64,000 nt of DNA from an uncultured Tateyamaria sp. (GCA_947501275.1 CANMVD010000001.1:744001-808000), one strand, 5' to 3'. Shown: positions 1-9,020, counted from the first letter of the stretch. The notes: generated by a model from the letters alone, not told the origin. Made by a program: numbers and translations.

Positions 1-2
1 CA

Positions 3-491
3 GTTAAAAACGTAGTCAACCGGTTAGTTGAATTAGGTTTTGCTTCTGAAGCAGATTCGTTGATAGCGAACTCAACAGGAATTGATAATACAGCTTCGTT
101 GAAAATTATCCGTGCGAAGATTGCATTGCAACTTGGACGACCTTCTGAAGCGCAAGCAATTTTATTTGGCGTAGAAACACCCAAAGCCAATGCTTTGAAA
201 GCCATAGCAAAGCTACAGTCCGCCGACTTCGACGGAGCCAGAGAGCTCTTTACAAAGCAGGGAGAGAGTAATTTGAGCTTGATATCAGCCTTGATGGCGG
301 AGGATTGGCAATATCTTTCTGAACAGGGAACTGGCGCTTATAGCGCTCTGGCCGAGCTATCTGAGCATACCATTGAAACGGACAATGAGAACGAAGGAAT
401 GCTCGGTCGCGCAACATCTTTTGTTTCAGAAAGTCAAAACGCAAGGCAGATCGTAGGCGATCTTCTCACCGAACAGTCGAACGTTGAATGA
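3..491 (+). CDS. C-terminal part of a helical, TPR-like protein (5' end outside window)
   Basis: The frame is open from base 3, so the TTG that the ORF track uses as a start at base 60 is internal. About 162 residues are visible, ending at TGA 489-491. The chain is alanine-, leucine- and glutamate-rich and reads as short amphipathic helix pairs such as LGRPSEAQAILFG and LQSADFDGARELF, the texture of tetratricopeptide-like repeats. No family was recognised with certainty. It is the first gene of the visible flagellar block and precedes a small ORF and flhA on the same strand, so a scaffold or motor-associated role is possible, but this is inference from position only. Confidence 0.7.
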   Translation, partial: VKNVVNRLVELGFASEADSLIANSTGIDNTASLKIIRAKIALQLGRPSEAQAILFGVETPKANALKAIAKLQSADFDGARELFTKQGESNLSLISALMAEDWQYLSEQGTGAYSALAELSEHTIETDNENEGMLGRATSFVSESQNARQIVGDLLTEQSNVE

Positions 492-581
492 TGCCTTGAT
501 ATAAGTTGTCTGAAACTTGGTGATGAATTTTAAACTATTTATCACTAGTTTTAGAAAAGTTGAGAAACCTATGGCAGGCAT

Positions 582-935
582 ATGGCTAAGCTAACAACCA
601 CTTACGTCTATAATTACTTTGATTCTTGCCATCTCGACGGATCGCTACAGGCCGAGTTAAAAAATTCTTGGCGTTACTTGAGAGAGATTTCTGCACGCCT
701 TCATATAAATGAAGATTTCGAATTCTCTAACATTCTAAAGACTTCAGTTCGTAAATGCTGCAACTGCAAGCGAAACTCCCGTCTTCATTTCCAAATTTCC
801 GATACTGGAGCCGCTGTTTCCAGTTTCTTATATTCGTACGCTAATGAGTTTTATACTGCTGCAATCGGCGGCGGTATGAAAATCCATCATAGGTTTCTTC
901 TAAAGTCCCAAATATCGAAAGTTTGCTTGAGATGA
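582..935 (+). CDS. Hypothetical protein, translationally coupled to flhA
   Basis: 117 residues, not recognised. The stop TGA (933-935) overlaps the flhA ATG (932) as ATGA, the coupling used by the following flhA-fliR-flhB genes; this is the main argument that the ORF is real. The only cysteine cluster is CCNCK near residue 80, which could bind metal. The helical first half is tyrosine-rich. The stretch is visibly more A+T-rich than the flagellar genes downstream, and the product shows no signal peptide or membrane segment. It may be a fast-evolving flagellar accessory or regulatory protein; no function is claimed. Confidence 0.55.
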   Translation: MAKLTTTYVYNYFDSCHLDGSLQAELKNSWRYLREISARLHINEDFEFSNILKTSVRKCCNCKRNSRLHFQISDTGAAVSSFLYSYANEFYTAAIGGGMKIHHRFLLKSQISKVCLR

Positions 936-3028
936 GTAGCTCTGGATTCAAGTTGAGCGTGTCGGCCATTTACAACCCCACCGTCCTGCTTGCAGTCGCT
1001 TTGATGGCTATCATCGTAATGATGATTTTGCCCATGCCCGCTTGGGTCTTGGACATCGGTCTAGCCGCTTCATTTGCTCTAGCAATACTCATTTTTACAA
1101 TAACTCTTTTCATAGAACGCCCACTTGATTTTTCTGCGTTCCCTACAATCCTCCTTGCCTCGCTTATGCTGCGCTTGTCGCTCAACGTATCGTCAACCAA
1201 ACTGATTATTGGTGAGGGACATTCGGGAACACATGCCGCTGGAGATGTTATTGAAGGGTTCGCACAGTTTATCATGGGTGGCAGTGTCTTCCTTGGTGTT
1301 GTGGTCTTTTGCGTTCTTCTGATTGTGAATTTCATGGTTATCACCAAAGGCGCAACGCGTATGGCCGAAGTTGGGGCACGTTTTGCATTGGATGGCATGC
1401 CAGGAAAACAGCTCGCAATCGACAGCGACATGTCTGCGGGCGCAATCGATCACAAAGAGGCCAAGGCACGTCGTGAACTTGAACAAGCAGAAACAACTTT
1501 TTTTGGTTCCCTTGACGGTGCTTCGAAGTTCGTAAAGGGCGATGCTGTCGCCGGACTTCTGATTACTTTGTTGAACCTTGTCGCAGGCTTGATCATGGGC
1601 ATTGCAGTTCATGGTATGCCAATCGGAGACGCATTTGAAACCTATGCGATCTTGACCGTCGGTGATGGTTTGGTTTCGCAAATCCCAGCCGTTATCATCT
1701 CAATTGCATCGGCCCTTTTGTTGGCCAAGGGCGGCGCAAAAGGTGCAACTGACCTCGCGGTTTTTCACCAACTGGGCAAACATCCTGCTGCGCTCGCGAC
1801 TGTTGCCGTTTTGATGATAATGCTTGGATTGTTTCCCGGCTTACCTGCATTGCCGTTTGTTTTGGGTGGTCTTGGGCTCGGTACCGCTTCATTTATGATG
1901 CGGAAGCATTTGGCCAAGCATTCAAATTCGTTGGAAATTGTCGATGAAACCCCAGAGCTTCCGGCTGAAAAGTCACTTGGTGATGTTCTTGAACTCGACG
2001 ACATCCATGTGGAGTTCGCCCCGGATCTAGTAAACATGGTACTGGATCCCGGCACCGGTCTGGATGCGCGCATTGCAAATATGCGCACGCATGTGGCTTC
2101 TGTTTTCGGACTTATTTTACCAGAGATTCGGCTTACTGATCACCCGGGGTTGCAAGCTGGAGAGTATGTGCTTCGTATCCAGGGGGTTGAGCAGGCGCGC
2201 GGAACACTACGAGCAGGCGAAGTTTTGGCTCTTGTTCCCGAGGACAGAGGCAATTTACCCGTCGGCGTCGATACGACTGAACCTGTCTATGGTGCGCCGG
2301 CGCGCTGGATCGACCAGCACGCTCAAGATTCTGCAGCCGTATCTGGCGTGACAATCGTTACACCGACGGAAGTACTGGCAACCCACCTTCTGGAAGTTGT
2401 CAAAAAGAACTTCAGCAGGCTGCTAACGCTCAAGTCTTTGCGTCGTTTGCTAAATGAAATGACGAACATCTCTGATCCTGCGCGCGCAGAGGCAAATCGT
2501 AAACTTTTGGATGAACTCATTCCGGATAAGGTGCCAATTGATGTCCTGCATGCCGTTTTGCGTCTCCTTTTGGATGAACAAGTATCTGTCAGAAACTTGC
2601 CGTTGATCCTCGAGGCAACAGCGGAAGCTCGCGCACAAAACGCCCAACCCGAAGCAATCTGCGAGCATGTGCGTCAACGCCTTGGGTTCCAGTTGGTCGC
2701 GGAAATGCGGCGGCCTGATGGTTCTTTGCCGCTCATTCAACTTGCGCCAGAATGGGAGGATGTCTTTGCCAGTTACCAAGTTAACGCTGAACGTGGTTTG
2801 GACGTCGCCTTACCACCAGATTTGTTCAACAAGCTCGCTCTGAATATGTCGGACAAATTGCAGGAAGCCAGCGGTCAGGGTGTTTTCCCGGCTGTTGTGA
2901 CGAATACAAGGCGGCGGCGTTTTGTCAAAACGCTCATGCGCGCTAAAGGGATAACCAACCCGGTGTTGTCTTTTGAAGAAATCGGGATCGATGCACAGCC
3001 TGCATTGGTCGGAATCGTGGCAGCATGA
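932..3028 (+). CDS. flhA: Flagellar export gate protein FlhA
   Basis: FlhA forms the nonameric cytoplasmic ring and proton-using gate of the flagellar type III export apparatus in the inner membrane. From ATG 932 it has 698 residues, normal for the family. The N-terminal half is a multi-span membrane domain containing the FHIPEP signature (ARFALDGMPGKQ and the following acidic stretch). The C-terminal half is the soluble docking domain for export substrates and chaperones. The ORF track starts at TTG 923; ATG 932 is preferred because it gives the ATGA overlap with the upstream ORF. Its stop overlaps the fliR start in the same way, so flhA-fliR-flhB form one coupled operon. Confidence 0.97.
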   Translation: MSSSGFKLSVSAIYNPTVLLAVALMAIIVMMILPMPAWVLDIGLAASFALAILIFTITLFIERPLDFSAFPTILLASLMLRLSLNVSSTKLIIGEGHSGTHAAGDVIEGFAQFIMGGSVFLGVVVFCVLLIVNFMVITKGATRMAEVGARFALDGMPGKQLAIDSDMSAGAIDHKEAKARRELEQAETTFFGSLDGASKFVKGDAVAGLLITLLNLVAGLIMGIAVHGMPIGDAFETYAILTVGDGLVSQIPAVIISIASALLLAKGGAKGATDLAVFHQLGKHPAALATVAVLMIMLGLFPGLPALPFVLGGLGLGTASFMMRKHLAKHSNSLEIVDETPELPAEKSLGDVLELDDIHVEFAPDLVNMVLDPGTGLDARIANMRTHVASVFGLILPEIRLTDHPGLQAGEYVLRIQGVEQARGTLRAGEVLALVPEDRGNLPVGVDTTEPVYGAPARWIDQHAQDSAAVSGVTIVTPTEVLATHLLEVVKKNFSRLLTLKSLRRLLNEMTNISDPARAEANRKLLDELIPDKVPIDVLHAVLRLLLDEQVSVRNLPLILEATAEARAQNAQPEAICEHVRQRLGFQLVAEMRRPDGSLPLIQLAPEWEDVFASYQVNAERGLDVALPPDLFNKLALNMSDKLQEASGQGVFPAVVTNTRRRRFVKTLMRAKGITNPVLSFEEIGIDAQPALVGIVAA

Positions 3029-3795
3029 CAGCTACAGCAGATCTCTTGTCAATGCTGCAAACGCAGCTTTGGTTAGGATTCATCGTATTTCTTCGAGTGG
3101 CTGCGACCGTCTCGCTTTTGCCAGCATTTGGCGAAAGGTCTGTACCGATGCAGATCAAACTTGTGATTACTTTGGCATTTACATTGATCGTTGCTCCAAT
3201 CGTTTCGCAAGATGTGCCCTCTATGAGTGTGTCAAATGTCGGATTGCTTACCCTGACAGAAACGGCGTCAGGTTTATTGATCGGTTTAGGATTAAGGTTG
3301 TTCATTCTTGCGCTGCAAACCGCAGGCGCGATCGCGGCGCAATCGACTTCGCTTTCCCAAATTTTGGGTGGCGCGGCTATCGAACCATTGCCTGCAATGG
3401 GGTATATTCTGACAGTAGGCGCGCTCGCCCTGGCAGTGATGTCAGGGCTTCATATCAAAGCTGCGCATCTGCTGATTCATTCATACACACTCTTGCCCAT
3501 AGGATTCTTTGCCGGTGGCAGTGATGTGGCGGATTGGGGTGTCGCTCAAATCAGTCACGCGTTCGGGCTCGCTTTTCTGCTCGCTGCGCCCTTTGTCTTG
3601 ATGTCCGTTCTGTACAACCTCGCGCTTGGCGTCATCAACAAAGCAATGCCACAGCTGATGGTTGCATTTGTCGGCGCACCAGTCATCACATTGGGTGGAC
3701 TTTTTATTCTGTTCCTGGCGGCTCCAACGATCTTGAGCGTCTGGCTTGCCGGGCTTGATGGATACATGGCTAATCCGTTTGGACCCCGGCAATGA
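3025..3795 (+). CDS. fliR: Flagellar biosynthesis protein FliR
   Basis: FliR is a core subunit of the FliPQR export pore in the inner membrane. The 256-residue product has about six hydrophobic segments spread over the whole length and the family's N-terminal pattern (LRVAATVSLLPAFGERSVP). It starts inside the flhA stop codon (ATGA) and its own stop overlaps the flhB ATG. Its pore partner FliQ is encoded about 5 kb away on the other strand, and FliP is not in the window, so the pore genes are split between operons. Confidence 0.96.
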   Translation: MTATADLLSMLQTQLWLGFIVFLRVAATVSLLPAFGERSVPMQIKLVITLAFTLIVAPIVSQDVPSMSVSNVGLLTLTETASGLLIGLGLRLFILALQTAGAIAAQSTSLSQILGGAAIEPLPAMGYILTVGALALAVMSGLHIKAAHLLIHSYTLLPIGFFAGGSDVADWGVAQISHAFGLAFLLAAPFVLMSVLYNLALGVINKAMPQLMVAFVGAPVITLGGLFILFLAAPTILSVWLAGLDGYMANPFGPRQ

Positions 3796-4877
3796 GTGGG
3801 CAGGACGAAGATCAGGACAAGTCTTTTGACCCAACCCCACAAAAGCTGCAGGAAGCACGCAAGAAAGGCGAAGTCGCCAAGTCAACAGATCTGCAAACGG
3901 CCGCCGCCTACATGGGATTGACGCTGGCCGTGCTTGCCTTGGGAAATCACGCCATCACATCATTTGGCACACATATGATGGCGATTCTGGACCAGGCAGA
4001 GAGCATTGCAGATCAAGTGTTCGAAGGGGGGCCTGTGGCTCCTTTGAGTGGGTGGATGTGGGTTGTCGCCAGTGATCTCGGCCCACTGTTCGCCGTTCCC
4101 GCGATCGCAGTCCTCTGCACGATTTTGGCGCAACGTGCGTTCGTTGTTGCGCCAACGAAACTGCAGCCGAAACTGTCACGGATATCTCTGCTCCAGAATG
4201 CCAAACAGAAGTTTGGACGCGGCGGATTTTTTGAATTTGGAAAGAGCTTTGCAAAGCTGCTGATATACTCGGGCTGTCTTGCACTCTTCCTATCCGCCAA
4301 ACTGCCCGAAATGGTCAGCGTCATTCATAATGCGCCGGGTGGTGTTGTCTTGTTGTTGGCTGAGCTGTGTATCAGCTTTCTATTCGTTGTGGTGATCGTC
4401 TCATTTGTGATCGGTGGGATCGACGCGGTGTGGCAGCATCACGAACACTTGCGCAAAAACCGCATGTCACGAAAAGAGATCATGGATGAGAATAAAAACT
4501 CCGAAGGCGATCCTCATTTGAAACAAGAGCGCCGCGCGCGTGCGCAGACGATTGCATCCAGACAGATGATGTCGGATGTTCCGGAAGCAGACGTGGTTAT
4601 CGTGAACCCGACGCACTTTGCCGTTGCTTTGAAATGGAGCAGAACCGCCGGCACGGCGCCTGTTTGTGTTGCTAAAGGTGTCGACGAAATTGCCTTACGG
4701 ATTCGCGAGATTGCGATGGAGGCTGGTGTTCCTATTCACCGTGACCCGCCGACTGCACGGGCTTTGCACTCTGTGTCTGAAGTTGGTGAAGAAGTGCCGC
4801 CCAATCACTACCAAGCAGTAGCGGCGGCCATTCGTTTTGCAGATCAATTGCGCGCACGAGCGCGCCATGGAGTTTGA
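3792..4877 (+). CDS. flhB: Flagellar export switch protein FlhB
   Basis: FlhB controls the change of export specificity from rod/hook to filament proteins through self-cleavage of its cytoplasmic domain. The 361-residue protein begins with the typical KSFDPTPQKLQEARKKGE segment, has four membrane spans between about residues 35 and 215, and carries the autocleavage motif NPTH near residue 272. The motif is intact, so cleavage between N and P is expected. It works with FliK, encoded at the other end of the locus. The start overlaps the fliR stop, and the stop lies just before the next small ORF. Confidence 0.97.
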   Translation: MSGQDEDQDKSFDPTPQKLQEARKKGEVAKSTDLQTAAAYMGLTLAVLALGNHAITSFGTHMMAILDQAESIADQVFEGGPVAPLSGWMWVVASDLGPLFAVPAIAVLCTILAQRAFVVAPTKLQPKLSRISLLQNAKQKFGRGGFFEFGKSFAKLLIYSGCLALFLSAKLPEMVSVIHNAPGGVVLLLAELCISFLFVVVIVSFVIGGIDAVWQHHEHLRKNRMSRKEIMDENKNSEGDPHLKQERRARAQTIASRQMMSDVPEADVVIVNPTHFAVALKWSRTAGTAPVCVAKGVDEIALRIREIAMEAGVPIHRDPPTARALHSVSEVGEEVPPNHYQAVAAAIRFADQLRARARHGV

Positions 4878-4879
4878 AC

Positions 4880-5278
4880 ATGGACTTAGCGCAGCTTCAA
4901 ATTCTTACAGAAATTCAATTCCAGAGATCGCATCAGGGTTTGTCTGAGCTGTTGCACCGCGAGACGGAGCTACGATCAGAGCTTTCCCGTTTACGTGCTC
5001 TGGCAAAAGAGACACATTCGCTGCCGCCAGAACAAGCGCCTATGCGGTCCATCGGTGCGGATTTGATATGGCTCAAGTGGATTTCTCAAACCACCCGAGA
5101 GTTGAACATTAAACTGGCTCAGGTCCTGGTCGAGAAAGACGCGTTGATGGCCGGGCACAAACGTGCCTTTGGCAAGAAAGCAGTGGCAGAACAACTGCAC
5201 AAGGACAGCATGTCAGCAAAAAAGAAAGCCCAACAGGACGCCGCATTGAAACGAACAATTGAACAGTTTGTGCTGTGA
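4880..5278 (+). CDS. Small coiled-coil protein downstream of flhB (FliJ-like role possible)
   Basis: 132 residues, almost entirely predicted helical, with heptad-like leucines and many Glu, Lys, Arg and Gln residues, and no membrane segment. The ORF track begins at TTG 4874, which would overlap the flhB stop. ATG 4880 is preferred because GGAG lies seven bases upstream, inside the end of flhB. Size, coiled-coil character and the lysine-rich tail resemble FliJ, the stalk of the FliI ATPase, which otherwise has no visible gene here. There is no clear sequence signature for FliJ, so this is a positional and structural guess. Confidence 0.7.
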   Translation: MDLAQLQILTEIQFQRSHQGLSELLHRETELRSELSRLRALAKETHSLPPEQAPMRSIGADLIWLKWISQTTRELNIKLAQVLVEKDALMAGHKRAFGKKAVAEQLHKDSMSAKKKAQQDAALKRTIEQFVL

Positions 5279-5289
5279 CTTGGGCCCGG

Positions 5290-5787
5290 TCAGTAGTCTT
5301 GCCGAGCGATTTCGACAATCAATACGTCCGTGATGTTGTCACCCATATCTCTTTTTGCGACTTCGCGCAAAGCGCTGCGCAGAACCGCAAGGTTGTTGGC
5401 GTTGGTAAATGCGCCATCAAAGCCACCAATATTGGCGTGATCAAATAGAACCTGAAGAAAACTATCACGCAGCTTTGGTTCCTTGGCATAGATGGCATCC
5501 TTCCGTCCGGCTGGCACTTCAACACTCAACGACAGAACGACCAGAGCTTGCACTTGTGTATGATTCACGACAGGTACGACAAACTGATTGTTCATTTTGA
5601 CGTATTCACGATCAAGTGGTGGCCCTTCTTCAGAAGCCGCGGCTTCGATCGTTGCTTTTTCTTCTTCTTTCTCTTTCTCAGCCACCACGACTTCCAGATC
5701 CGGCGCCGGACGCAAGAAAATACCCGCGCCCACACCAGCGCCTGATCCAACGAGCAGTAGTATCAACGGCAAAAGCTTCTTGATCAT
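5290..5787 (-). CDS. fliL: Flagellar basal body-associated protein FliL
   Basis: FliL is a single-span inner membrane protein that surrounds the stator units and supports motor torque. The 165 residues show a short N-terminus, a membrane anchor (LLPLILLLVGSGAGVGAGIFL), an acidic linker rich in Glu, Lys and Ala, and a periplasmic stomatin-like domain from about residue 60 onward. It is the last gene of the long minus-strand rod operon, nine bases after flgH, and its 3' end faces the coiled-coil ORF that follows flhB. Confidence 0.93.
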   Translation of the reverse strand: MIKKLLPLILLLVGSGAGVGAGIFLRPAPDLEVVVAEKEKEEEKATIEAAASEEGPPLDREYVKMNNQFVVPVVNHTQVQALVVLSLSVEVPAGRKDAIYAKEPKLRDSFLQVLFDHANIGGFDGAFTNANNLAVLRSALREVAKRDMGDNITDVLIVEIARQDY

Positions 5788-5796
5788 TTCGCGCTC

Positions 5797-6540
5797 CTAA
5801 AATGGCAGGATAACGTCCAGAACCTGCTGGCCAATCCGCGGTTGCTGAACATCCGTGATCTGTCCACGACCGCCATATGAAACGCGTGCCGAGGCAATCT
5901 TGTCATATGTAATCTCGTTCTGACGAGAGATGTCCTCGGGCCGAACATACCCTGACACCAGCAACTCTCTCAGCTCGAAATTGACGCGCAGTTCCTGCGA
6001 TCCTGTGATCGAAAGCACGCCATTGGGCAAAACATCGACAATTGTCGCTGCCACGCGCAACGTTAGCTTTTCATTGCGCTTGACCGACCCATCTCCGCTC
6101 GAATTGCTGCTGGAATTGATCGAAACAAGTTCGGATGCTGATGCCCCTTCCGGAAGATTTTCATCAAGACGCTGAGGTAAACCGCCCAACTGGGGTACGC
6201 CCAGTGTCTCTGATCCTGATCGAGATCGTTCAGTCTCATTTGAAATCTCTGCACGTTCGTCGATTTCGATCACGACCGTCAGAATATCACCCCTTTGCAT
6301 GGCGCGGCGATCGCCAAGGAGAGACCCACGTTGGCCACTCCACAGTGAGGCCTGATCCAACGCTGTTGTTTCCTCGACCCTGAGCGGCAAGGCAGACGAA
6401 ACCATTGCAGAATGCTCGCGCGAATCTAAAGGGTTGGTCAAAGAGGGTTCTTTGCCCAAGTGGTCGGACCGACCACAGCCCACGACCACGAAGCATAGCA
6501 GAATTGGAACAATAGGACGAACGGCTTTCGTATAGTTCAT
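5797..6540 (-). CDS. flgH: Flagellar L-ring lipoprotein FlgH
   Basis: FlgH builds the outer membrane L-ring through which the rod passes. The 247-residue precursor has a hydrophobic leader ending in a lipobox (CFVVVGCG), so Cys is lipidated after cleavage by signal peptidase II. Family motifs follow: SLWSGQRGSLLGDRRAMQRGDILTV split over the first domain, and the C-terminal YGGRGQITDVQQPRIGQQVLDVILPF region. The start overlaps the flgA stop by four bases (ATGA). The P-ring gene flgI is not in the window. Confidence 0.95.
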   Translation of the reverse strand: MNYTKAVRPIVPILLCFVVVGCGRSDHLGKEPSLTNPLDSREHSAMVSSALPLRVEETTALDQASLWSGQRGSLLGDRRAMQRGDILTVVIEIDERAEISNETERSRSGSETLGVPQLGGLPQRLDENLPEGASASELVSINSSSNSSGDGSVKRNEKLTLRVAATIVDVLPNGVLSITGSQELRVNFELRELLVSGYVRPEDISRQNEITYDKIASARVSYGGRGQITDVQQPRIGQQVLDVILPF

Positions 6541-6953
6541 TGGGTCACCTTGATTGATCCATCTGCTAGGACGAGGCCAAACAGAGTGGCGCGCGATTGC
6601 AGGTTCATAATGCGAATTCGATCGCCTACGCCGCCCCGTTCCATGGCGCGGCCTTCGGTTGTGATGGTCAGACCAGTCGCCGCAAAGAGCAGTGGAACGA
6701 TTTGATTTCTGTTTACGATCGCCGGTGGGCCAATGGCTTCAAACGCAATCGGCCGCCCTGCGTAAAGCGCAACGCGTGCTTCTTGCCCGACAACATCAGA
6801 AACTCGATCAAACGCACCAGGATGGTCTCCGTCGCGAATGGTCAGATCCGTCACGGTGATCAATGCGCCGGGTCGCAGCGTCCTGGTCGGGGTCACTACG
6901 TCAGCAATCGCCGCGCCTGACAGAAGGAAAAAAATGAGCAAACTGCGCATCAT
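6537..6953 (-). CDS. flgA: P-ring assembly chaperone FlgA
   Basis: FlgA is the periplasmic chaperone for assembly of the FlgI P-ring. The 138-residue product has a signal peptide (RSLLIFFLLSGAAIA, cleavage likely before DVV) and a SAF-type domain (residues about 20-138) with the paired motifs GALITVTDL and AGRPIAFEAIGPPAIVNRNQIV. It is shorter than enterobacterial FlgA because it lacks an N-terminal domain; from family knowledge this compact form is usual in alphaproteobacteria. Both ends overlap neighbours by four bases (flgG upstream, flgH downstream), indicating tight translational coupling. Confidence 0.92.
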   Translation of the reverse strand: MMRSLLIFFLLSGAAIADVVTPTRTLRPGALITVTDLTIRDGDHPGAFDRVSDVVGQEARVALYAGRPIAFEAIGPPAIVNRNQIVPLLFAATGLTITTEGRAMERGGVGDRIRIMNLQSRATLFGLVLADGSIKVTQ

Positions 6954-7735
6954 CTTACCTGTGTCATTGCGCTCATCATCTGATCAGCAGCAGAGATGAC
7001 TTTGGAATTCATTTCGTATCCGCGTTGGGCAGCAATCAGATCGGTGATCTCGCGTACGGCATCCACCGAGCTATCTTCCAAAAATCCTTGCCGTAGCGGA
7101 CCAAGACCATCCAGACCGGGGGTGGAAACCAGAGCCGGGCCCGAGGCTTCGGTTTCGGCAAATAGGTTGCTTCCAAGGGCTTCCAGCCCTTTGGCGTTTG
7201 TGAACCCGGCAAGATCAAACTGCCCAATTTGCTGAGCAGCGGTGGTATCTGCGAAATAGACATACACTTCGCCATCTGCATTTATCGAAACGCTGCGCGC
7301 ATCCGCTGGAATAACGATTTCCGGTGACACGGTGTACCCGTCTGACGTTACGATCACACCTTCGGCCGTACGCTTCAACGCTCCATCGCGCGTGTAAGCG
7401 GTTTGCCCAGATGGTAATGTTACTTCAAGATATCCGTTGCCGTCGATGGCTATATCGAGATCTCCGCCCGTCGCGGAAAGCGATCCCTGAGACAGATTCA
7501 CAGAAACCGCAGACGGACGAACGCCGAGCCCAAGCTGTACCCCGGTTGGCAGTACGGTCCCATCAGATGCATTGATCGACCCTGGCCGTGTCATCTGCTG
7601 ATAGTGGAGGTCCGCAAACTCGGCGCGCCGCGCGTTATATCCGGTCGTACTCATGTTCGCGAGGTTGTTCGAAATCGTTTCGACCCGCATCTGTTGAGCC
7701 AACATGCCTGTGGCTGCGATTTTTAACGCGCGCAT
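6950..7735 (-). CDS. flgG: Distal rod protein FlgG
   Basis: FlgG forms the distal rod, the drive shaft through the L and P rings. The 261 residues start with the axial-protein signature (KIAATGMLAQQMRVETISNNLANMSTTGY) and end with the matching C-terminal helix (VREITDLIAAQRGYEMNSKVI). The length is the standard one for FlgG. Secretion is by the flagellar export apparatus, so there is no signal peptide. It lies between flgF, ten bases upstream, and flgA, which overlaps it by four bases. Confidence 0.96.
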   Translation of the reverse strand: MRALKIAATGMLAQQMRVETISNNLANMSTTGYNARRAEFADLHYQQMTRPGSINASDGTVLPTGVQLGLGVRPSAVSVNLSQGSLSATGGDLDIAIDGNGYLEVTLPSGQTAYTRDGALKRTAEGVIVTSDGYTVSPEIVIPADARSVSINADGEVYVYFADTTAAQQIGQFDLAGFTNAKGLEALGSNLFAETEASGPALVSTPGLDGLGPLRQGFLEDSSVDAVREITDLIAAQRGYEMNSKVISAADQMMSAMTQVR

Positions 7736-7745
7736 CGTGTTCTCC

Positions 7746-8465
7746 TCAGTTGGATTTCATCATCGCGTCCATGGACCGGCGAACGCGTTCATCTTCAGAA
7801 TCAAGAAAGCTCTGACCCATCTCATAGGCACGCTGCACTTCGATCATCCGGGCGATTTGCGTAATAGCGTCGACGTTTGATGCCTCCACAAAGCCCTGCA
7901 TGACACGCCCGTTTTCTGCCGGCTCAAAACCACCATCTGCACGGAACATAACGCCGCCCTCTCGGATCATGTCTGTGCCTTCAAGCGGGCGAACCAGCCC
8001 GATCTGTCCAGCGAGAACGCCGTCCGCGCTCATCGTACCATCGGGAGAAACCGCAATGCTTTTGGCGCCGGGGGGAACAAACAGCGGAGCCCCGCCCGCA
8101 TCAAGCACCCGGTATCCATCAAACGTGACCAGATCCCCTTCTCCATTTGAGGAAAACCCACCAGCCCGTGTGAGCCGCTCACCATCAGGTGTCTCAATCA
8201 AAAAATACCCGTCGCCTTCAATCGCGAAGTCAAAGGTGCCACCAGTTTGCTGCAACGCGCCTTGTTCAAAGGACGTACGCCGCACGTTGCCTTGCCCCAT
8301 GGAAAGCGACGCACCACCATCGACACCTTTCACATACTCAGAGAAAATTACGCCTTCCTGCCGATATCCCGTGGTCGCCGCATTTGCGATGTTGTTCGCG
8401 ACGACCTGCATTTCACGCATGAGGCCGTTTTGCCGTGTCAGTGTAACGTAACCTGTGCTGTCCAC
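7746..8465 (-). CDS. flgF: Proximal rod protein FlgF
   Basis: FlgF is a proximal rod subunit between FlgB/FlgC and FlgG. The 239 residues contain the N-terminal axial motif (LTRQNGLMREMQVVANNIANAATTGY), a central domain with GTFDFAIEGDGYFLIETPDGE, and the C-terminal helix (ITQIARMIEVQRAYEMGQSFLDSEDER). The sequence is closer to the alphaproteobacterial FlgF type than to FlgG, and the paralogue flgG follows directly. fliQ ends one base upstream of its start. Confidence 0.94.
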   Translation of the reverse strand: MDSTGYVTLTRQNGLMREMQVVANNIANAATTGYRQEGVIFSEYVKGVDGGASLSMGQGNVRRTSFEQGALQQTGGTFDFAIEGDGYFLIETPDGERLTRAGGFSSNGEGDLVTFDGYRVLDAGGAPLFVPPGAKSIAVSPDGTMSADGVLAGQIGLVRPLEGTDMIREGGVMFRADGGFEPAENGRVMQGFVEASNVDAITQIARMIEVQRAYEMGQSFLDSEDERVRRSMDAMMKSN

Positions 8466-8466
8466 G

Positions 8467-8736
8467 CTAACCTCCTACAATTATTGGAATAAGTCGATCT
8501 TGGAAAAACGAAACGAGGGTGTGGGTCATGAAACCCATCGAGACCCAGAAGACGACCACAATCGCCGCAAGTTTGGGCACAAAGGTGAGCGTCATCTCCT
8601 GGATTGACGTCAAGGCCTGCACCAATCCGATAGATACACCAGCTACCAATGCAACGGTCAGAATGGGTACAGACACAATGACGGCCACCCACAACCCTTG
8701 CCGCAACGTGTCAAAAAAGATGACCTCATTCAGCAT
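8467..8736 (-). CDS. fliQ: Flagellar export pore protein FliQ
   Basis: FliQ is a small subunit of the FliPQR export pore. The 89 residues form two hydrophobic hairpin segments (GLWVAVIVSVPILTVALVAGVSIGLVQAL and PKLAAIVVVFWVSMGFMTHTLVSFF) joined by TSIQEMTLTFVPK, the standard FliQ arrangement. It overlaps the fliE stop by one base (TGATG) and lies within the rod operon rather than beside fliR. Confidence 0.94.
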   Translation of the reverse strand: MLNEVIFFDTLRQGLWVAVIVSVPILTVALVAGVSIGLVQALTSIQEMTLTFVPKLAAIVVVFWVSMGFMTHTLVSFFQDRLIPIIVGG

Positions 8737-9020
8737 CAGACAGGCATCCGGAGAATTTCCTGATAGGCTTCCACCACCTTATTGCGGACCGTCACCGCAG
8801 TTTCGACTGCCAGCTCGGTTTGCGCCAAGGCTTGCACCAGCGCGTGCGGATCGACGTCACCGGTCATCGCTTTTTGCGACACCTGTTCGCCTTGCGCCAA
8901 TGTATTGGTAAAGTCGGCCATCATCTGACCGAACATCGACCCGCCATCAGCCGCGACTGGTTGCGTTGCTGGGCGAGATGCAGCGTACTTTTGTACTGCT
9001 GAAATTGCTGCTGTATCCAT
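8736..9020 (-). CDS. fliE: MS-ring/rod junction protein FliE
   Basis: FliE joins the MS-ring to the proximal rod and is the first substrate exported. The 94 residues are short and helical, with the family C-terminal pattern (ALVQALAQTELAVETAVTVRNKVVEAYQEILRMPV). The Ala- and Ser-rich N-terminus is variable, as usual for FliE. It is placed between flgC and fliQ, the common flgBC-fliE order. Confidence 0.93.
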   Translation of the reverse strand: MDTAAISAVQKYAASRPATQPVAADGGSMFGQMMADFTNTLAQGEQVSQKAMTGDVDPHALVQALAQTELAVETAVTVRNKVVEAYQEILRMPV

